Notes under the pieces: model-generated
Seen by the model: only the letters and a program-made list of their open reading frames with translations
Databases searched by the model: none
What the model was told of the DNA's origin: nothing
Made by a program: the position numbers and the translations under genes
NCBI GenBank assembly: GCA_016617855.1
Contig: JAECUM010009744.1
Coordinates: 36,474-100,473, forward strand
DNA length: 64,000 nucleotides
DNA from: Megalonaias nervosa
Lineage: Eukaryota; Mollusca; Bivalvia; Unionida; Unionidae
Direction: 5' to 3'
Shown: piece by piece, positions 35,669-46,753 of the stretch
Position numbering within the stretch: the stretch's first letter is position 1
Layout: each line of letters begins with the position of its first letter

Positions 35669-35699
35669 AAAGTCTAGTTACAATGCTTAGAAGTGTTGA

Positions 35700-36706
35700 A
35701 CATCATAAAAGCTCAGATTCTGATGGGTTTTTTTTGTTGTTGTGCATATTTAATTTGTTTGATTGGCCTTTGTCCGTAATTGAGGGTAAGAGTTTTGGCC
35801 TACATGACTGATGTCATGTAGGGTATACATATTTGCTTGGTTTTGAGTTCTAGATACAGCCTTGATTCTGACGTTAGAAATTCTAGAAATGAATTATGTT
35901 TACAGTTTGATGGAAATTTCCATTAACACGACCCGCATCGTGTTCCTCATATTGTGTCTATAAACAAGAAGTAAACAGAAGTTCTTTAGTCCTATCTTAA
36001 CATCCAAAGTGGATCAGTCTTTTAAATTATTCAGTGGAATTACAAAGTGCTCAATAATATTTTTGGACTAAATCACTATTTTGGGAGTATTGTAAATTCA
36101 TTTAGAGACATTATTTTGATTATATGATTGTGACACATCAAGACTGTTTGCACATCAATGGTGTTCCAGGCTATTGATACATCAACACTTTGGAGATTGG
36201 AATTCATTTGGAACATCATTAGAATTCATTCAGAATACTCCTTTCTTTTGGACTTGTGATAGAACTTTTGGGACTGTTTGGGATTTAATTCACATTATTG
36301 TTAGTTCTGCATTTATTTCAGTGTTCTATGGACATAATTGTCATGCACTTATTTCTTGGAAGTTAAATTTCAATGTATCTAAACCAGAGCTTAAGAAAAC
36401 ATAAAAAAAACCCCCAAGACTCAACATGTCTAACACAGGGCTTAAGGCAACATGAAAGATCAAAAGTATACTTCCAGTGGTTCCAATCATTTTGAAAAGA
36501 GTTGACTGTTGGATCTATGGTTCATTCTGGCATGCAAACATGTAGCATTGTAGACAGAGTATAGAGCTTAAATGTGCTTACACTGGACTGAAAACTTGAA
36601 AGAAAAGGTATATTCTTATTTGTATATAAAATAGTACAGTAAAACCAGACTTGGAACAAAAAAGAATGGTTTTTCAAATGGGTTGTCTCTCATGACAGGG
36701 TATAGC

Positions 36707-36744
<38 letters not shown>

Positions 36745-37110
36745 ACTATATAATCAATAAATCTGCACTGAGAACCTAGTCTCATAGCAATGGTTTCATA
36801 GAGGATTTATAGTATATTTATGTTCCTAAAAACAAAGGTGACTGAAAAAGCAATGCTTTTGAGGAAGGGGGAAACGACAGTGGTACAATATTTGACAGAA
36901 ATTCAGAACACTTTTTCAGAAGTCCGTGTGTGTGTGTGTGTGTGTCCCATCTTTATGATGTTCCACTACAATAACAAAGGGGGACATCTACTCTGAATGA
37001 TTTTTTAGCACCATTGCATACATTATTTTACCATTTGTACTCATGTATAAGCTCATTTGCATATAAGCTGATCCCCCACAAACCGAACAGGTATAAACAT
37101 TAAAAAGTGC
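35700..37110. other. AT-rich DNA with microsatellites
   Basis: A chance-like open frame at 36,174-36,404; (TA)n then (CA)n at 36,707-36,743; (GT)n at 36,926-36,945. Around 37,045-37,135 the phrase 'CATATAAGC(T/C)GA' repeats, resembling a hAT or pogo MITE end, not delimited. Confidence 0.3.
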
Positions 37111-38019
37111 ATGACCCACATATAAGCCGACCCACAAGTCTGAGACATCACAAAATGCATGTGGTAAGTTCTAAATGCATTTATTTAGGTAAACTCATAT
37201 TAGCAAATATTACACCTATTCCTCTCACCAGTTTGCCATATATGATTATTGCATGGAAATGTTATAAGTTAATATAATTTGTTTTAAAAGTCAATAAATT
37301 TGTTTGATTTTGTTTTCTTATTGTTTCTGCCTAATTCAGATTTGTGAAAGTAATGGTGATAAGAAAATCCATGTTTCTAAAAATGCATGCACCCACTGGG
37401 CATGTGTGGTGCCATACTTGTTCTTGGCTGAATGCTGATTCATTTGTAAAGAAGGCTCTAGTTCATTCATATAGAGACTGTAATGCTTCAGTTCATCCTT
37501 CTTGAATAGCTAAAGTAATGTTTTATGGTCAACAATTTGATTGGTTGAGAATTGAGCATTCACGGGGTGCTGTAACAATACCACTCCCTTGGACTCGAGT
37601 TAATTATTGTTTGTTTATGCATTATTGCATTATAATTTTGTATCAATGCACCAGTAATTACATTTTTATTTTGCCTTGAAATTGTAAGTATGCAAGTCTT
37701 TAAAATGTGATCCCAGCATGACAATAACGAACAATAATAGTGTATGGTTCAATGCTCACATTTAGGCTCGTGAGCATATTTAAATAATGGCACCACCGGA
37801 TTGACATTGAAGGTTGGAACTTATGCTAAATGAAGTACATCCAGCTGAATGAAGTACAACCCTTGGATTCAGATCATAGGTACCACTGCACTAAATTTAA
37901 ATAATATCTCCAAAATACAATAATGAAGTTTCAGAAATAAAACTTCTAAAATTATTGTAATACTGTAAAAGCTGAGTTGTAGTTCCTTTGATGTAAGTGA
38001 CTTTACACCCCGTTTTACG

Positions 38020-38363
38020 CAGCTGTGGTAATCTTGCTAATATTATGGAGTGAACAGCAATTACACATCAGCTATGGTAATCTTGCTACTATTATGGAGT
38101 GAACGGCAATTACACAATCAGCTATGGTAATCTTGCTAATATTATGGAGTGAATGTCAATTACACATCAGCTATGGTAATTTTGCTAATATTATGGAGTG
38201 AATAGCAATTACACATCAGCTATGGTAATTTTGCTACTATTATGGAGTGAATGGCAATTACACATCAGCTATGGTAATTTTGCCAATATTATGGAGTGAA
38301 TGGCAATTACACATCAGCTGTGATAATCTTGCTAATATTATGAAGTGAATGGCAATTACACAT
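38020..38363. repeat. 49-bp minisatellite, seven units
   Basis: Unit starts at 38,020, 38,069, 38,119, 38,168, 38,217, 38,266 and 38,315, each CAGCTATGGTAATCTTGCTA… TTATGGAGTGAA… CAATTACACAT. Units differ by a few bases. Copy 1 of the host transposon has a single degraded unit at about 5,868 (CAGCTACGGTAATCATGCTA), so the array arose within copy 2. Confidence 0.95.
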
Positions 38364-38551
38364 CAGAGTATTGGTATAACCATCGGTCAAAATTCCCTCT
38401 TAACCCAAGCCAGTGTTAGGGTTTTAATGATTAACTGTCCTGGATTGCTGTCAGAAAACAAAAGACAAATCCACCAATTATAAACAAAGGAAATGCTGAA
38501 ACAACCATCTTTCCAGTATGTGGGAAATTATGATTTTGTTCATCCAAAAAC

Positions 38552-38790
38552 AAGTGGCCGAGTGGTCTAAAGCGCTCTCCGTTATGGATCACTGCCATCT
38601 CACCTCTGCGTGGGTTCGAGTCTAGGATTTGGCGAATGTGGATATGTGAGAAAGCTGGCCAGTAGCTTCTCATGGGTCAGGGTTCTTTCCGGGGATTTCC
38701 CAGTTTCTTCCTCCACCATTAATACTGGCCGCCATGTATAGCCTATCGTGTGCTGAAAAATGGCGTTAAGCCCCACAACAACAACAACAA
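38552..38790 (+). mobile_element. tRNA-derived SINE, family A, copy 3
   Basis: A box TGGCCGAGTGG at 38,555, B box GGGTTCGAGTC at 38,611, then the shared body and GGCGTTAAGCCCCACAACAACAAC tail. It lies inside transposon copy 2 and is absent from copy 1, so it inserted later. Target duplication not clear because the flanks are A-rich. Confidence 0.9.
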
Positions 38791-39379
38791 AATTAAATAG
38801 ATTGATGACGATCTATATAAAAAATGTTAGCCTTTATTATTACCATTCTTTCATGAACATGTAACAGTTATGTGAATGCATTCTGGTTATGTGCCTTGCA
38901 CAATTAAACGTGTATACCTTTTAATAAAGATTACCTCAGTTTTTACGATCACTTGTATCACAGAAATATTGTAACTCATGAATGCGTGGATCAACGTAAA
39001 TGAAACAGTTATGTAAGTCTAGCTGAAATGTTATCTGGAAGAATGTGATTGGGTAGAAACAATGAATAAAGCAAAATCTGCATCTAATATTTTTGGGAAT
39101 TAACAAGAATTTAAGTGAAACAAAGCACGATTTGCACTGTGTAAGGACTATTCATTATAGTACATCCTGGTCTCCTGCGTAAAGTCAAACCAGACCACAA
39201 ATTATGAAGTCTTTATTTACCTTTATTTAATAATCATGTTGGAGAATTCATAAACTATCTGCATGCAAATTGTTGGGACACTGAAAATGAATCTTTTTTA
39301 CATGCATATAAGTCTAGGACATTGAAAAAAATTATTATTTTCTAATGTTCCAAGATTTACAGCCATTATGGTAGTCAAC

Positions 39380-40158
39380 AAACTTAAAAATTTTGAAGTT
39401 TAGACCTTGGCCTGTGGATAAGCAAAACCCCCACACACACACCTGTTCTTCCAGTTTTCCAGTCTTTATTTTTTTCCTAAATTATTTGGCTTCTTTGCGA
39501 GTGCATATGGTAAGTACAGCACTTACATTTTATACCACTTATGGCAGCCATATATGGATCATCTGATTTCTACCAGTATCATTTTTATTTGAATGCAGTA
39601 ATGTCCATTTTGTATTCAGAATTTTGCACATCAGTTTCTAATCAGTTTTATCATATCATTAAAATAATTACATGCCTTTCTATGGTGACCCTTTTCCATG
39701 GTACTATAGTAACTGCATTGTGTTAACAACTTTTCAGCATTTGGGGAGAAGTACATATGTGCTTCATAAACACAACATCTAGCTTGATATATTGACTCAA
39801 TTAAACTGGACGAATTGAGATGGAACAAAGATTTTATATAATAAATTTGACTTTTGAACTGTCAGTATGGGGCAGTATTGTATTGCTTAAGATATCCATT
39901 GATTTCCTTGACATTAACTAATTTACAGAATGACTTAATGATTTGAAATTAAATTAGGTGTACAGATTTCAATTTTTGATATCTCAGTTAAATTTGATTT
40001 TCAAAATTTTCTAGCAATAACGCATGCTTAATTGAAAAGTTTATGTTGCAGTATATTTAACTTCATTTAACAACTTCAGTAACTAGTCTGATATATTTGA
40101 ATTTAAATACAATTAAATACTCTGCATATTACATGTGTATATATTATTTCTTTTATAG
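39380..40158. other. AT-rich DNA, no gene seen
   Basis: Chance open frames at 39,541-39,726 and 39,631-39,828 (minus). Ends in the polypyrimidine tract and AG of the candidate exon at 40,159. Confidence 0.3.
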
Positions 40159-40239
40159 GGAATAGAAGCAAAGGAGGAGAATATTATTCTTCCTCACAAA
40201 GAGATTACACAGCCTGGGGAATTTGCATTTATGCTCACA
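40159..40239 (+). CDS. Candidate internal exon 3 of a host gene
   Basis: Preceded by ATTTCTTTTATAG and followed by GTAAGT, a perfect donor. It is 81 nt, 27 codons, phase 0 at both ends; central residues 'NIILPHKEITQPGEFAFMLT'. The sequence is noticeably less AT-rich than its surroundings. This and the exon at 57,468 are the best of the four candidates. Together they look like a C-terminal beta-sandwich domain, but I cannot name the protein. Confidence 0.65.
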
Positions 40240-40379
40240 GTAAGTGAAATTATCCAGGGGAGGTAACTTGAGTAATTTTTAAATATATTGTGTGTTTTAA
40301 TGCTGGTAAATACAGCAAAATGACATGAACAAAATTGGAAACTGCTCTCTCTTTGTTTTTATACTATAATAAATTTGGA

Positions 40380-40599
40380 GGGGACTGGGTGGCTGAGTGG
40401 TCTAAAACACTCAGCTTTATCGATCACCTCTATGTGGGTTTGAGCATTAGGCTTGGCCTATGTGGGAAAGCTTATCAGTAGCTTCCCATGGTTTGGCAGT
40501 TTGATCCAGGGTTTTTACCAAGTTCTTCCACCAATTATACTGGCTGCCATGTGTAGCCCATTGTGTGCTGAAAAATGGCGTTAAGCCACACAACAACAG
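40380..40599 (+). mobile_element. tRNA-derived SINE, family A, copy 4
   Basis: Flanked by TAAATTTGGA at 40,370-40,379 and 40,600-40,609. A box TGGCTGAGTGG and B box GGGTTTGAGCA are both mutated, as is the body, so this copy is older than copies 2 and 3. Confidence 0.9.
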
Positions 40600-40609
40600 T
40601 AAATTTGGA

Positions 40610-41190
40610 AACAGTTTTGGTAATTTTACAACATGTGTAGCAAAGAAGACATAGTCAACAAGATGCTGAAATGGAGATTTATTAATTGCCATGTTCACAT
40701 TGCTGTTAGGGTGTTAACATATACGAGGGTCTATCAGGGTTGGCGCTGGCTTTAAAAAAGTTGTCGCTCAAAAAATCGACAACCTCAATATTTTGTTGCC
40801 AATTTTCAAAAAAATGTTGCCATTTTCATAATACAGTTTTATCCATTTATCTCAACATCCTCGGGTGCAAGGTAATATTGTCGACATAAGTGGATGTTTA
40901 GAAAGTAAGTTGGGGGGGACTGAAAATACATTGAAATTAAGCAGTCAAGTGAAATTTTTAAGTGACCTGTTGACTAGGATTTACACTGCAAGAAAAAAAA
41001 AAATGGAAATTTTTATTAAATGAAGACATTTAGTCTGAAATACACTTGTATATTTACAATTTATATTTGTGTAGTACACTCCACAATGTGTTATATAATG
41101 CACATGCATATGAAAAATCCATGAATTTGAGTATTAGATCATATGTTAGAAATTTCATGTATCAGTCAAATCCCATTAGAAAACACAACT

Positions 41191-41243
<53 letters not shown>

Positions 41244-42490
41244 GTAATCCTCTCTTGATCTATATCCCATTCTCAACAAACATGTTTTCACAAAACAATT
41301 CACTCTGATATTCATTATCTTATTAGCACGTGGCTGTATAGTTGTTTATATGCTACATGTACAGAAATTGGCCTAGAATTTGGCCTGCCAGTGACAACCA
41401 CCATGATGCCGAGGCTACCAAGGGGATGAAGCTATTCATAGGGAAGTGAAAACAAATTAAAAACTTTAACACACATTTTTGCAAGATACTTATTGTTTCA
41501 AATTATTGGACCTTTAATTTGTTTTTTTTTACGCTGTTATTGGTAGCGATCATAAGCATGAACTGTTTTGTTGCAAAAAGAGAACTTTCTCAGAACAATA
41601 CACATGTTCTAGTCACTATTAAAAATGAAACGACACTTTTATTTAAGTTTGTTGATTACTTCCTTTGATCCTAGGTCTTTGGTTTGCTTTGATGAAGGTG
41701 CATGTGTTATTGAAGACACCGCTAAAGGCCCACTTTGAATAACCAAATGCCCATCTGTTATTGCTGTGGCAACATCAAATAATTGTAGAACATTGACTGA
41801 GACATATTTGTTTTTTCATTTGCTTAGTATATATACAGAATGGTCAGTGCGTTAAAGGTAATCAGTTTTCTTTAAGTTTCAGCAAAACTATTTTCTCTGG
41901 TAAAGTTTTCAAAAAGATAAAAATATTGCCATCATCTGGTCGATTGTAGCTAGTGAGGTAGCATGACTATTTTGGTTATCTTACGACATATAGTAGTACT
42001 AAGGCCAGACGTCAGCATGAGCAGATTATGATATAACAATGCCATGTTATGGTGGTTTGTCAGTATGAACAAAGGACTTGTTTATGTAACAATAGATTCC
42101 AGTGCAATTTTATATCCAAGTTTGCAGATTCCTGTCATGGTGCCTTTGAACTTCTCCACTCAAAACCCAAGACTGTATATACAGTTTTTAATATCCAAAA
42201 ATGTTGTCACCAAAAAAAAATCAACAGATGGTATATTTTGTTGCCAATAAGGAAAGATAATCGCAATTTGTGACATTGGCGAAGCCTAGCATGATCCCTG
42301 GGTCTTGTTTAATTCTACATGTGTAACATATGTACTTAAGAATAGATAAATTGTTTGTAAGCCATAGAAATGTGTTGTTTGTATCTCACTTGACAGACAT
42401 CATTGGCAGGTCCCTATAAAAATCACACCTGTCTGGCTGTCCATCTACCCATCACAAATCCATCAACAATTTGGTTTGCACCACATAACA
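40610..42490. other. AT-rich DNA with a long (TA)n tract
   Basis: (TA)n at 41,194-41,238. No coding feature supported; overlapping open frames at 42,044-42,273 have no motif. Confidence 0.3.
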
Positions 42491-42505
42491 TGACTTAGGT
42501 TGTTG

Positions 42506-42830
42506 GGACTGCTCCAGTGACCTAGTGGTTAGAGGGTCCACCACGGATGTGGGAGGTTGCGGGTTCAAACTCTGGCAGAGTCATCCCAAGAACTTATAAA
42601 AAATGGTAGTAACAGCTGCTTCGCTAGGCGCTCAGCATTAAGAGGCTAGTGTTAGGACTTGTTGGCCTGGTGTCAGGATAATGTGACTGGGTGGAACATC
42701 ATGCTACATGTCTGTTGTATGATGCCACAGTGCTAGACATCACTATAAACTGCCACACTGCAGACATCATAGCAATATATGACTGAAAAATTGTTAAAGC
42801 TATGTTAAAAATCTGATCACACACACACAG
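42506..42830 (+). mobile_element. tRNA-derived SINE, family B, copy 1
   Basis: Pol III boxes: A box CTAGTGGTTAGAGGGTCC near 42,522 and B box GGGTTCAAACT near 42,560. The body carries CAGCATTAAGAGGCTAGTG, GGTGTCAGGATAATGTGACTGGGTGG and a (CA)n tail. Flanks AGGTTGTTG (42,497-42,505) and AGGTTTGTTG (42,831-42,840) look like a slightly diverged target duplication. Same family as 46,414-46,749. Confidence 0.85.
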
Positions 42831-43290
42831 AGGTTTGTTGATTTCTTCCAGATTTCTCAGCTACAAGAGTTGTGCACCCTTAATGCCCATCCTCCTGTCT
42901 TTGCTGCCTGCATCATATCTTTACTAAGGTTTGTTGGATTTCAACCAGATTTGATATGTGGCTTTTCATTGTTGAGACTTTGAACAAGGTTGATTTCCTG
43001 TGTTCCACATCATTGACATGAGTTATGTGCCAGATTATCCATCCTCCTGACTTTGGTTTTCACAATATTGCTTGTTGGATTTCAACTAAATTTGGCATGC
43101 TGCTTTATATTGACAAGACCTTGAATGAATTTAGCATAAGTATTCAACAAGATCATTTACAGAAGTTATGTCCCCTGATTGTATGTCCTGCTGACTTTCT
43201 CCAGTATTACTGTACCAAGTATTTTTTGGATTTCATCCTAAATTGACTGTCACCTTTACACTGATGAGACCTTAAAAAATTTTATTTTCA
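42831..43290. repeat. ~143-bp tandem repeat, about three units
   Basis: Units marked by GTTTGTTGGATTTCAACCAGATTTG at about 42,931, a variant at 43,070 and another at 43,214, with a partial unit at 42,833. Each also contains a 'GTTATGT' and 'CATCCTCCTGACTTTG' segment. SINE-B copy 1 is inserted at the start of the partial unit. Confidence 0.65.
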
Positions 43291-43299
43291 GCATTTAAA

Positions 43300-44370
43300 C
43301 ACTATCATCCAGAAGCATTATAGCTCCTGATTCCCCATTTCTGCATTAACCCTTTACTGCATAACGACCCCTTTTGTCACCAACCCCGTTAATGCATAAT
43401 TGTGCTTTTGATGTCTTTCATGACATATCTAATTGAGACCCAGTTCTACAAAATTTAAAATCTTTGTTGGCATAACTATAACATATATGGCTGAGAGAAT
43501 GAATCTAGAAAATAAATATGAAGGAAATCATTAGTTTAATTGCAGGATTAAAGAAACTGTGCAGTGTAATTTATATACATCCATTTTACGAAACAGTGTA
43601 TATACATGTTTTACTTCTTGTAGTTGCTATGTCATTTGAAAGTTTGAATAGTACAGTTGAAAGACATCTGATAATATGCATGAGAATATGCCATTCTTTG
43701 AACTAACAAGGTTTCACCAAAAAAAGAGGAATATTAGAGCATACTTCAAACTTTGGAATGAGGCTGTATGCTAAAAATAATTTACTGCTATGTGTTCACT
43801 TCCTAAGTAAATATCCGTCATTTCAGCAAAGATGTGACCCAGAATAACCAATTTATCAAAAATATGGATTTTTGATATTAAAAGAAACCATTTACATGCA
43901 AATTGTAATACTAATCAGTACAAGAAATATACAAATTAAGTCCTTGGATATTTTTTCTTCTAATTTTAGAAAACCATTAGTCACATGGTACAGCAATTTC
44001 TACTAAAATCTGCTAATTGATAGTGTATGTTTATCTTGGTTAAAATTTAGGATTTGCCCTTGGAGAAACGTATTTCAGTACTTTACAATTCTTTTTTAAG
44101 GTCATATATTGTTTGTTAATCATTAAAGTTCATAATTTGTTGAATTTGACAACAAAGTTTATGAATTTTAGAAAGTCCCTCAATGAGTGATTTGAGCACT
44201 TGACATTTAGAAAACCAATAAAATTATGAAATATTGCACATTAGTACTTGATTGCTGGGGTGTTTTCAAAGATCTTTTTAAACCTTTGTTTATAATCAGT
44301 GGCATTTTTATTACTGCTCCCAAGAACATATTTCCAGTTGCTTCTGCACTGATAATAAGAGGGTAAGATG
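43300..44370. other. AT-rich DNA, no gene seen
   Basis: 'TAACCCTTTACTGCATAACGACCCC' near 43,350 looks like a degraded inverted-repeat element end. Otherwise nothing recognised; open frame 43,518-43,706 without motif. Confidence 0.25.
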
Positions 44371-44379
44371 GTGAGTTTT

Positions 44380-45560
44380 ATGACTCATTGAGTCTGTTTC
44401 CAGCAAGAATTGGTTTTCAGCAAAAGAGTTCTTTCATCTCCTTGGTTTATTCATTGCCACAGCAGACTTGATCCCGCTGGCCATCTTTTTTATGCTGCCA
44501 TTGCAAGCATAATGGCGCCTCCTCTTCAGCTCCTCCTGAACAAACAGTCATGATCACACATGAAATTTGATTATTCCTGCACCAGTGGGGCAACCCAGGT
44601 AGGCTGAACATGGGAATCCCGCTGGAGAAGCCCCAAGCTGAAATAATGGTAGATACTGATGCAAGTGCGCACAGTATGGGTGCCCACCTGTTGCCGACCC
44701 TCACTACTGTCAGTGACATGTGGGAGCCAGGGGAACAACCTCAACACATCAACATCTTAAACATGAAAAGATTGATTCAGCATCAAAAATGGTTCTCAGT
44801 AGGTCCGACAAGTCTGTGGTGGTGATTTATTTCCTCAAACAGGGAGGCACCAATCACGTGACCTGTGTGTTCTGGTTTGGCAGTTCCTTTGTTGGTGGAT
44901 CAATCTCCATATTAGCATACAAATCAGACACATTCCCAGCAGTATCATTGTCTTGGCTGCCACAATCCAGAAGAGGTCAGTCCTTAACATAGCAAGGTGT
45001 AGCCATCAAGCGGTCTTCATTCAGATTGCTTACTTTGAGGGAGTCAGATGATCAACCTCTTTGCATTGAGGTGGAATCACAAGCTACTCACCTTTGCCCT
45101 TCCAGTCCCAGACGCACAAGCTTGGGCCATGGAAGAACTCTCAATCATTTGAGAGGGGTTGTGGAATTTGGTTCCCCTCCCACAGTTCTGAGAGCAGAAA
45201 TAATCCAGAAGTTATGGGGTCAGAATGGCAAGAGGATTCTGATAGCCCATTTCAGATGGGATAAATACTGGATCATGGATCTACTCATTCCAATGATAGA
45301 TATGCCCAGGAAGATTCCAGCCATCCTTACTCTTCCACAGCAACCACGGTCACTGGTAGTCCTTCCCTGCCAGGACAGTCCTCTTCTACATGCTTGGCTG
45401 TCATCAGGACAGTCTTGCAAGATAAACAATTCAAACCTTCGATTGTCAAGAGATTCTGGGGAGCAGAAGACCCTCCACCCTGAAGGCTTACAAGGGTAGT
45501 GGCATGTATTCAGGGACTGGTGCCATACTAACATCGACTTTTTTCTCTGGCTCTTTGGAG
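44380..45560 (+). mobile_element. DIRS-like retrotransposon 2a fragment (RNase H and linker)
   Basis: 'MGIPLEKPQAEIMVDTDASA' at 44,610-44,669 with D-x-D-A-S, the RNase H start, and 'ILNMKRLIQHQKWFS' near 44,754-44,798. Then in other frames 'VVVIYFLKQGGTNHVTCVFW' near 44,815-44,874, 'AEIIQKLWGQNGKRILIAHF' near 45,195-45,254 and 'LLHAWLSSGQSCK' near 45,385-45,423, which leads into a recombinase N-terminus. No RT is found upstream, so the fragment is 5' truncated. It lies in tandem, same orientation, with the next DIRS copy. Confidence 0.65.
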
Positions 45561-45639
45561 ACACATTGCGGCATCATGGTAGACATGATTTTGGGCAGGA
45601 TGTAGACCTATCAGATCTTTTAGACATTTTGGTCTCAAT

Positions 45640-46716
45640 CGACCAAAATTCCTTATTTTGCCTCCAATTGGAACCAATCCTAGGCTTTACAAAGAGGGTG
45701 GGGATAGACCTTCCCTAAGAAGCTTACTTCTTCTCCTGCAAACTATATCTCTTCCTTTGCTACCCATTGGTGCAGGATTTAACCTCTTTTCGCAGGCCTG
45801 GTCAGGCATAATGGTCAATGGTTGGGTCTTTTCTATAATAAGTGATAGTTATTGGCTTTGGTTCCTTGATCTCCCTCCTCTAGTAAGGTCCCCCATTTCC
45901 TTACACCAGTTAAATCTGGCCCAGTTAAAGAAAGATCTCCATTCCCTTTTTCAGAAGTGTGCAGTAGAGAGGGTGTTAAAAGACAAATTTCTGGTCTTCT
46001 ATTCCAGATATTCCTTTTTCCCAAGAAAGGGTTGATAGTCTTGTCTAATTATTGACCTGTCCTCCCTAAACAAATTTCTGTTAGAGGAACCATTCAAGAT
46101 GAAGATGGCAGGCTTAGGAATGCCATATGACCTGATGATTGTGCAGTCTCTATTAATCTTCACAATGCAAACCTTCACATCCCTATCTTTAATCCACAAT
46201 TAAAAGTACCTCACATTTTGTTTGGTTAGGGAGGTCTTCCAATTCCAAGATCAGCAGCTCAGCCCAGCCTCTGCAACCAGACCTATTAACAGAGTCATGG
46301 GAGTAGTTGCAGCCCAATTTAGGTCATTGAGTATTCCAGTCCTCCAATATTTTGATGATTAGTTAATCCATAACTATGGCAGTTTATAGTTCCTCAAACT
46401 AGACCTGTCTCACACCTCTCCAGTGTCCTAGTGGTTAGAGCATCCACCTCAGATGCGGGAGGTCATGGGTTTGAACTATGGCAGAGTCATACCAAAGACT
46501 AATGAAAATGGTAGTAGCAGCTGCCTCGCTTGGCATTCAGCATTAAGAGGTTAGTGTTAGGGCTGGTCATTCTGGTGTCAGGATAATGTGACTGGGTGGG
46601 ACATCATGGTACATGTTTGGGCATGATGCCTCAGTGCTAGACATCAGTATAAACTGTCACGCTGCCGACATCGTAGTGATATGACTGAAAACTTGTTAAA
46701 GCCATGTTAGAAATCC

Positions 46717-46753
<37 letters not shown>

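Larger units (their letters stand above)
37120..39375. mobile_element. Inverted-repeat DNA transposon, non-autonomous, copy 2
   Basis: Collinear with copy 1 (5,043-6,928): shared blocks include TATCAATGCACCAGTAATTAC near 37,640, CTGTCAGAAAACAAAAGACAAATC near 38,450, 'GGTTATGTG' near 38,886, ATTTTTGGGAATTAACAAG near 39,088, and the right end GATTTACAGCCATTATGGTAG near 39,354-39,374, where the 15-bp inverted repeat has two or three changes. The left end is weaker (AAGTCTGAGACATC at 37,136). It contains a 49-bp minisatellite and a SINE that copy 1 lacks. Confidence 0.6.

Noticed and set aside
38552..38640. tRNA-Leu/Ser-like sequence
   Set aside because: Good A and B boxes but no complete cloverleaf with a paired acceptor stem, and followed by the SINE body and tail, so it is a SINE head and not a tRNA gene.
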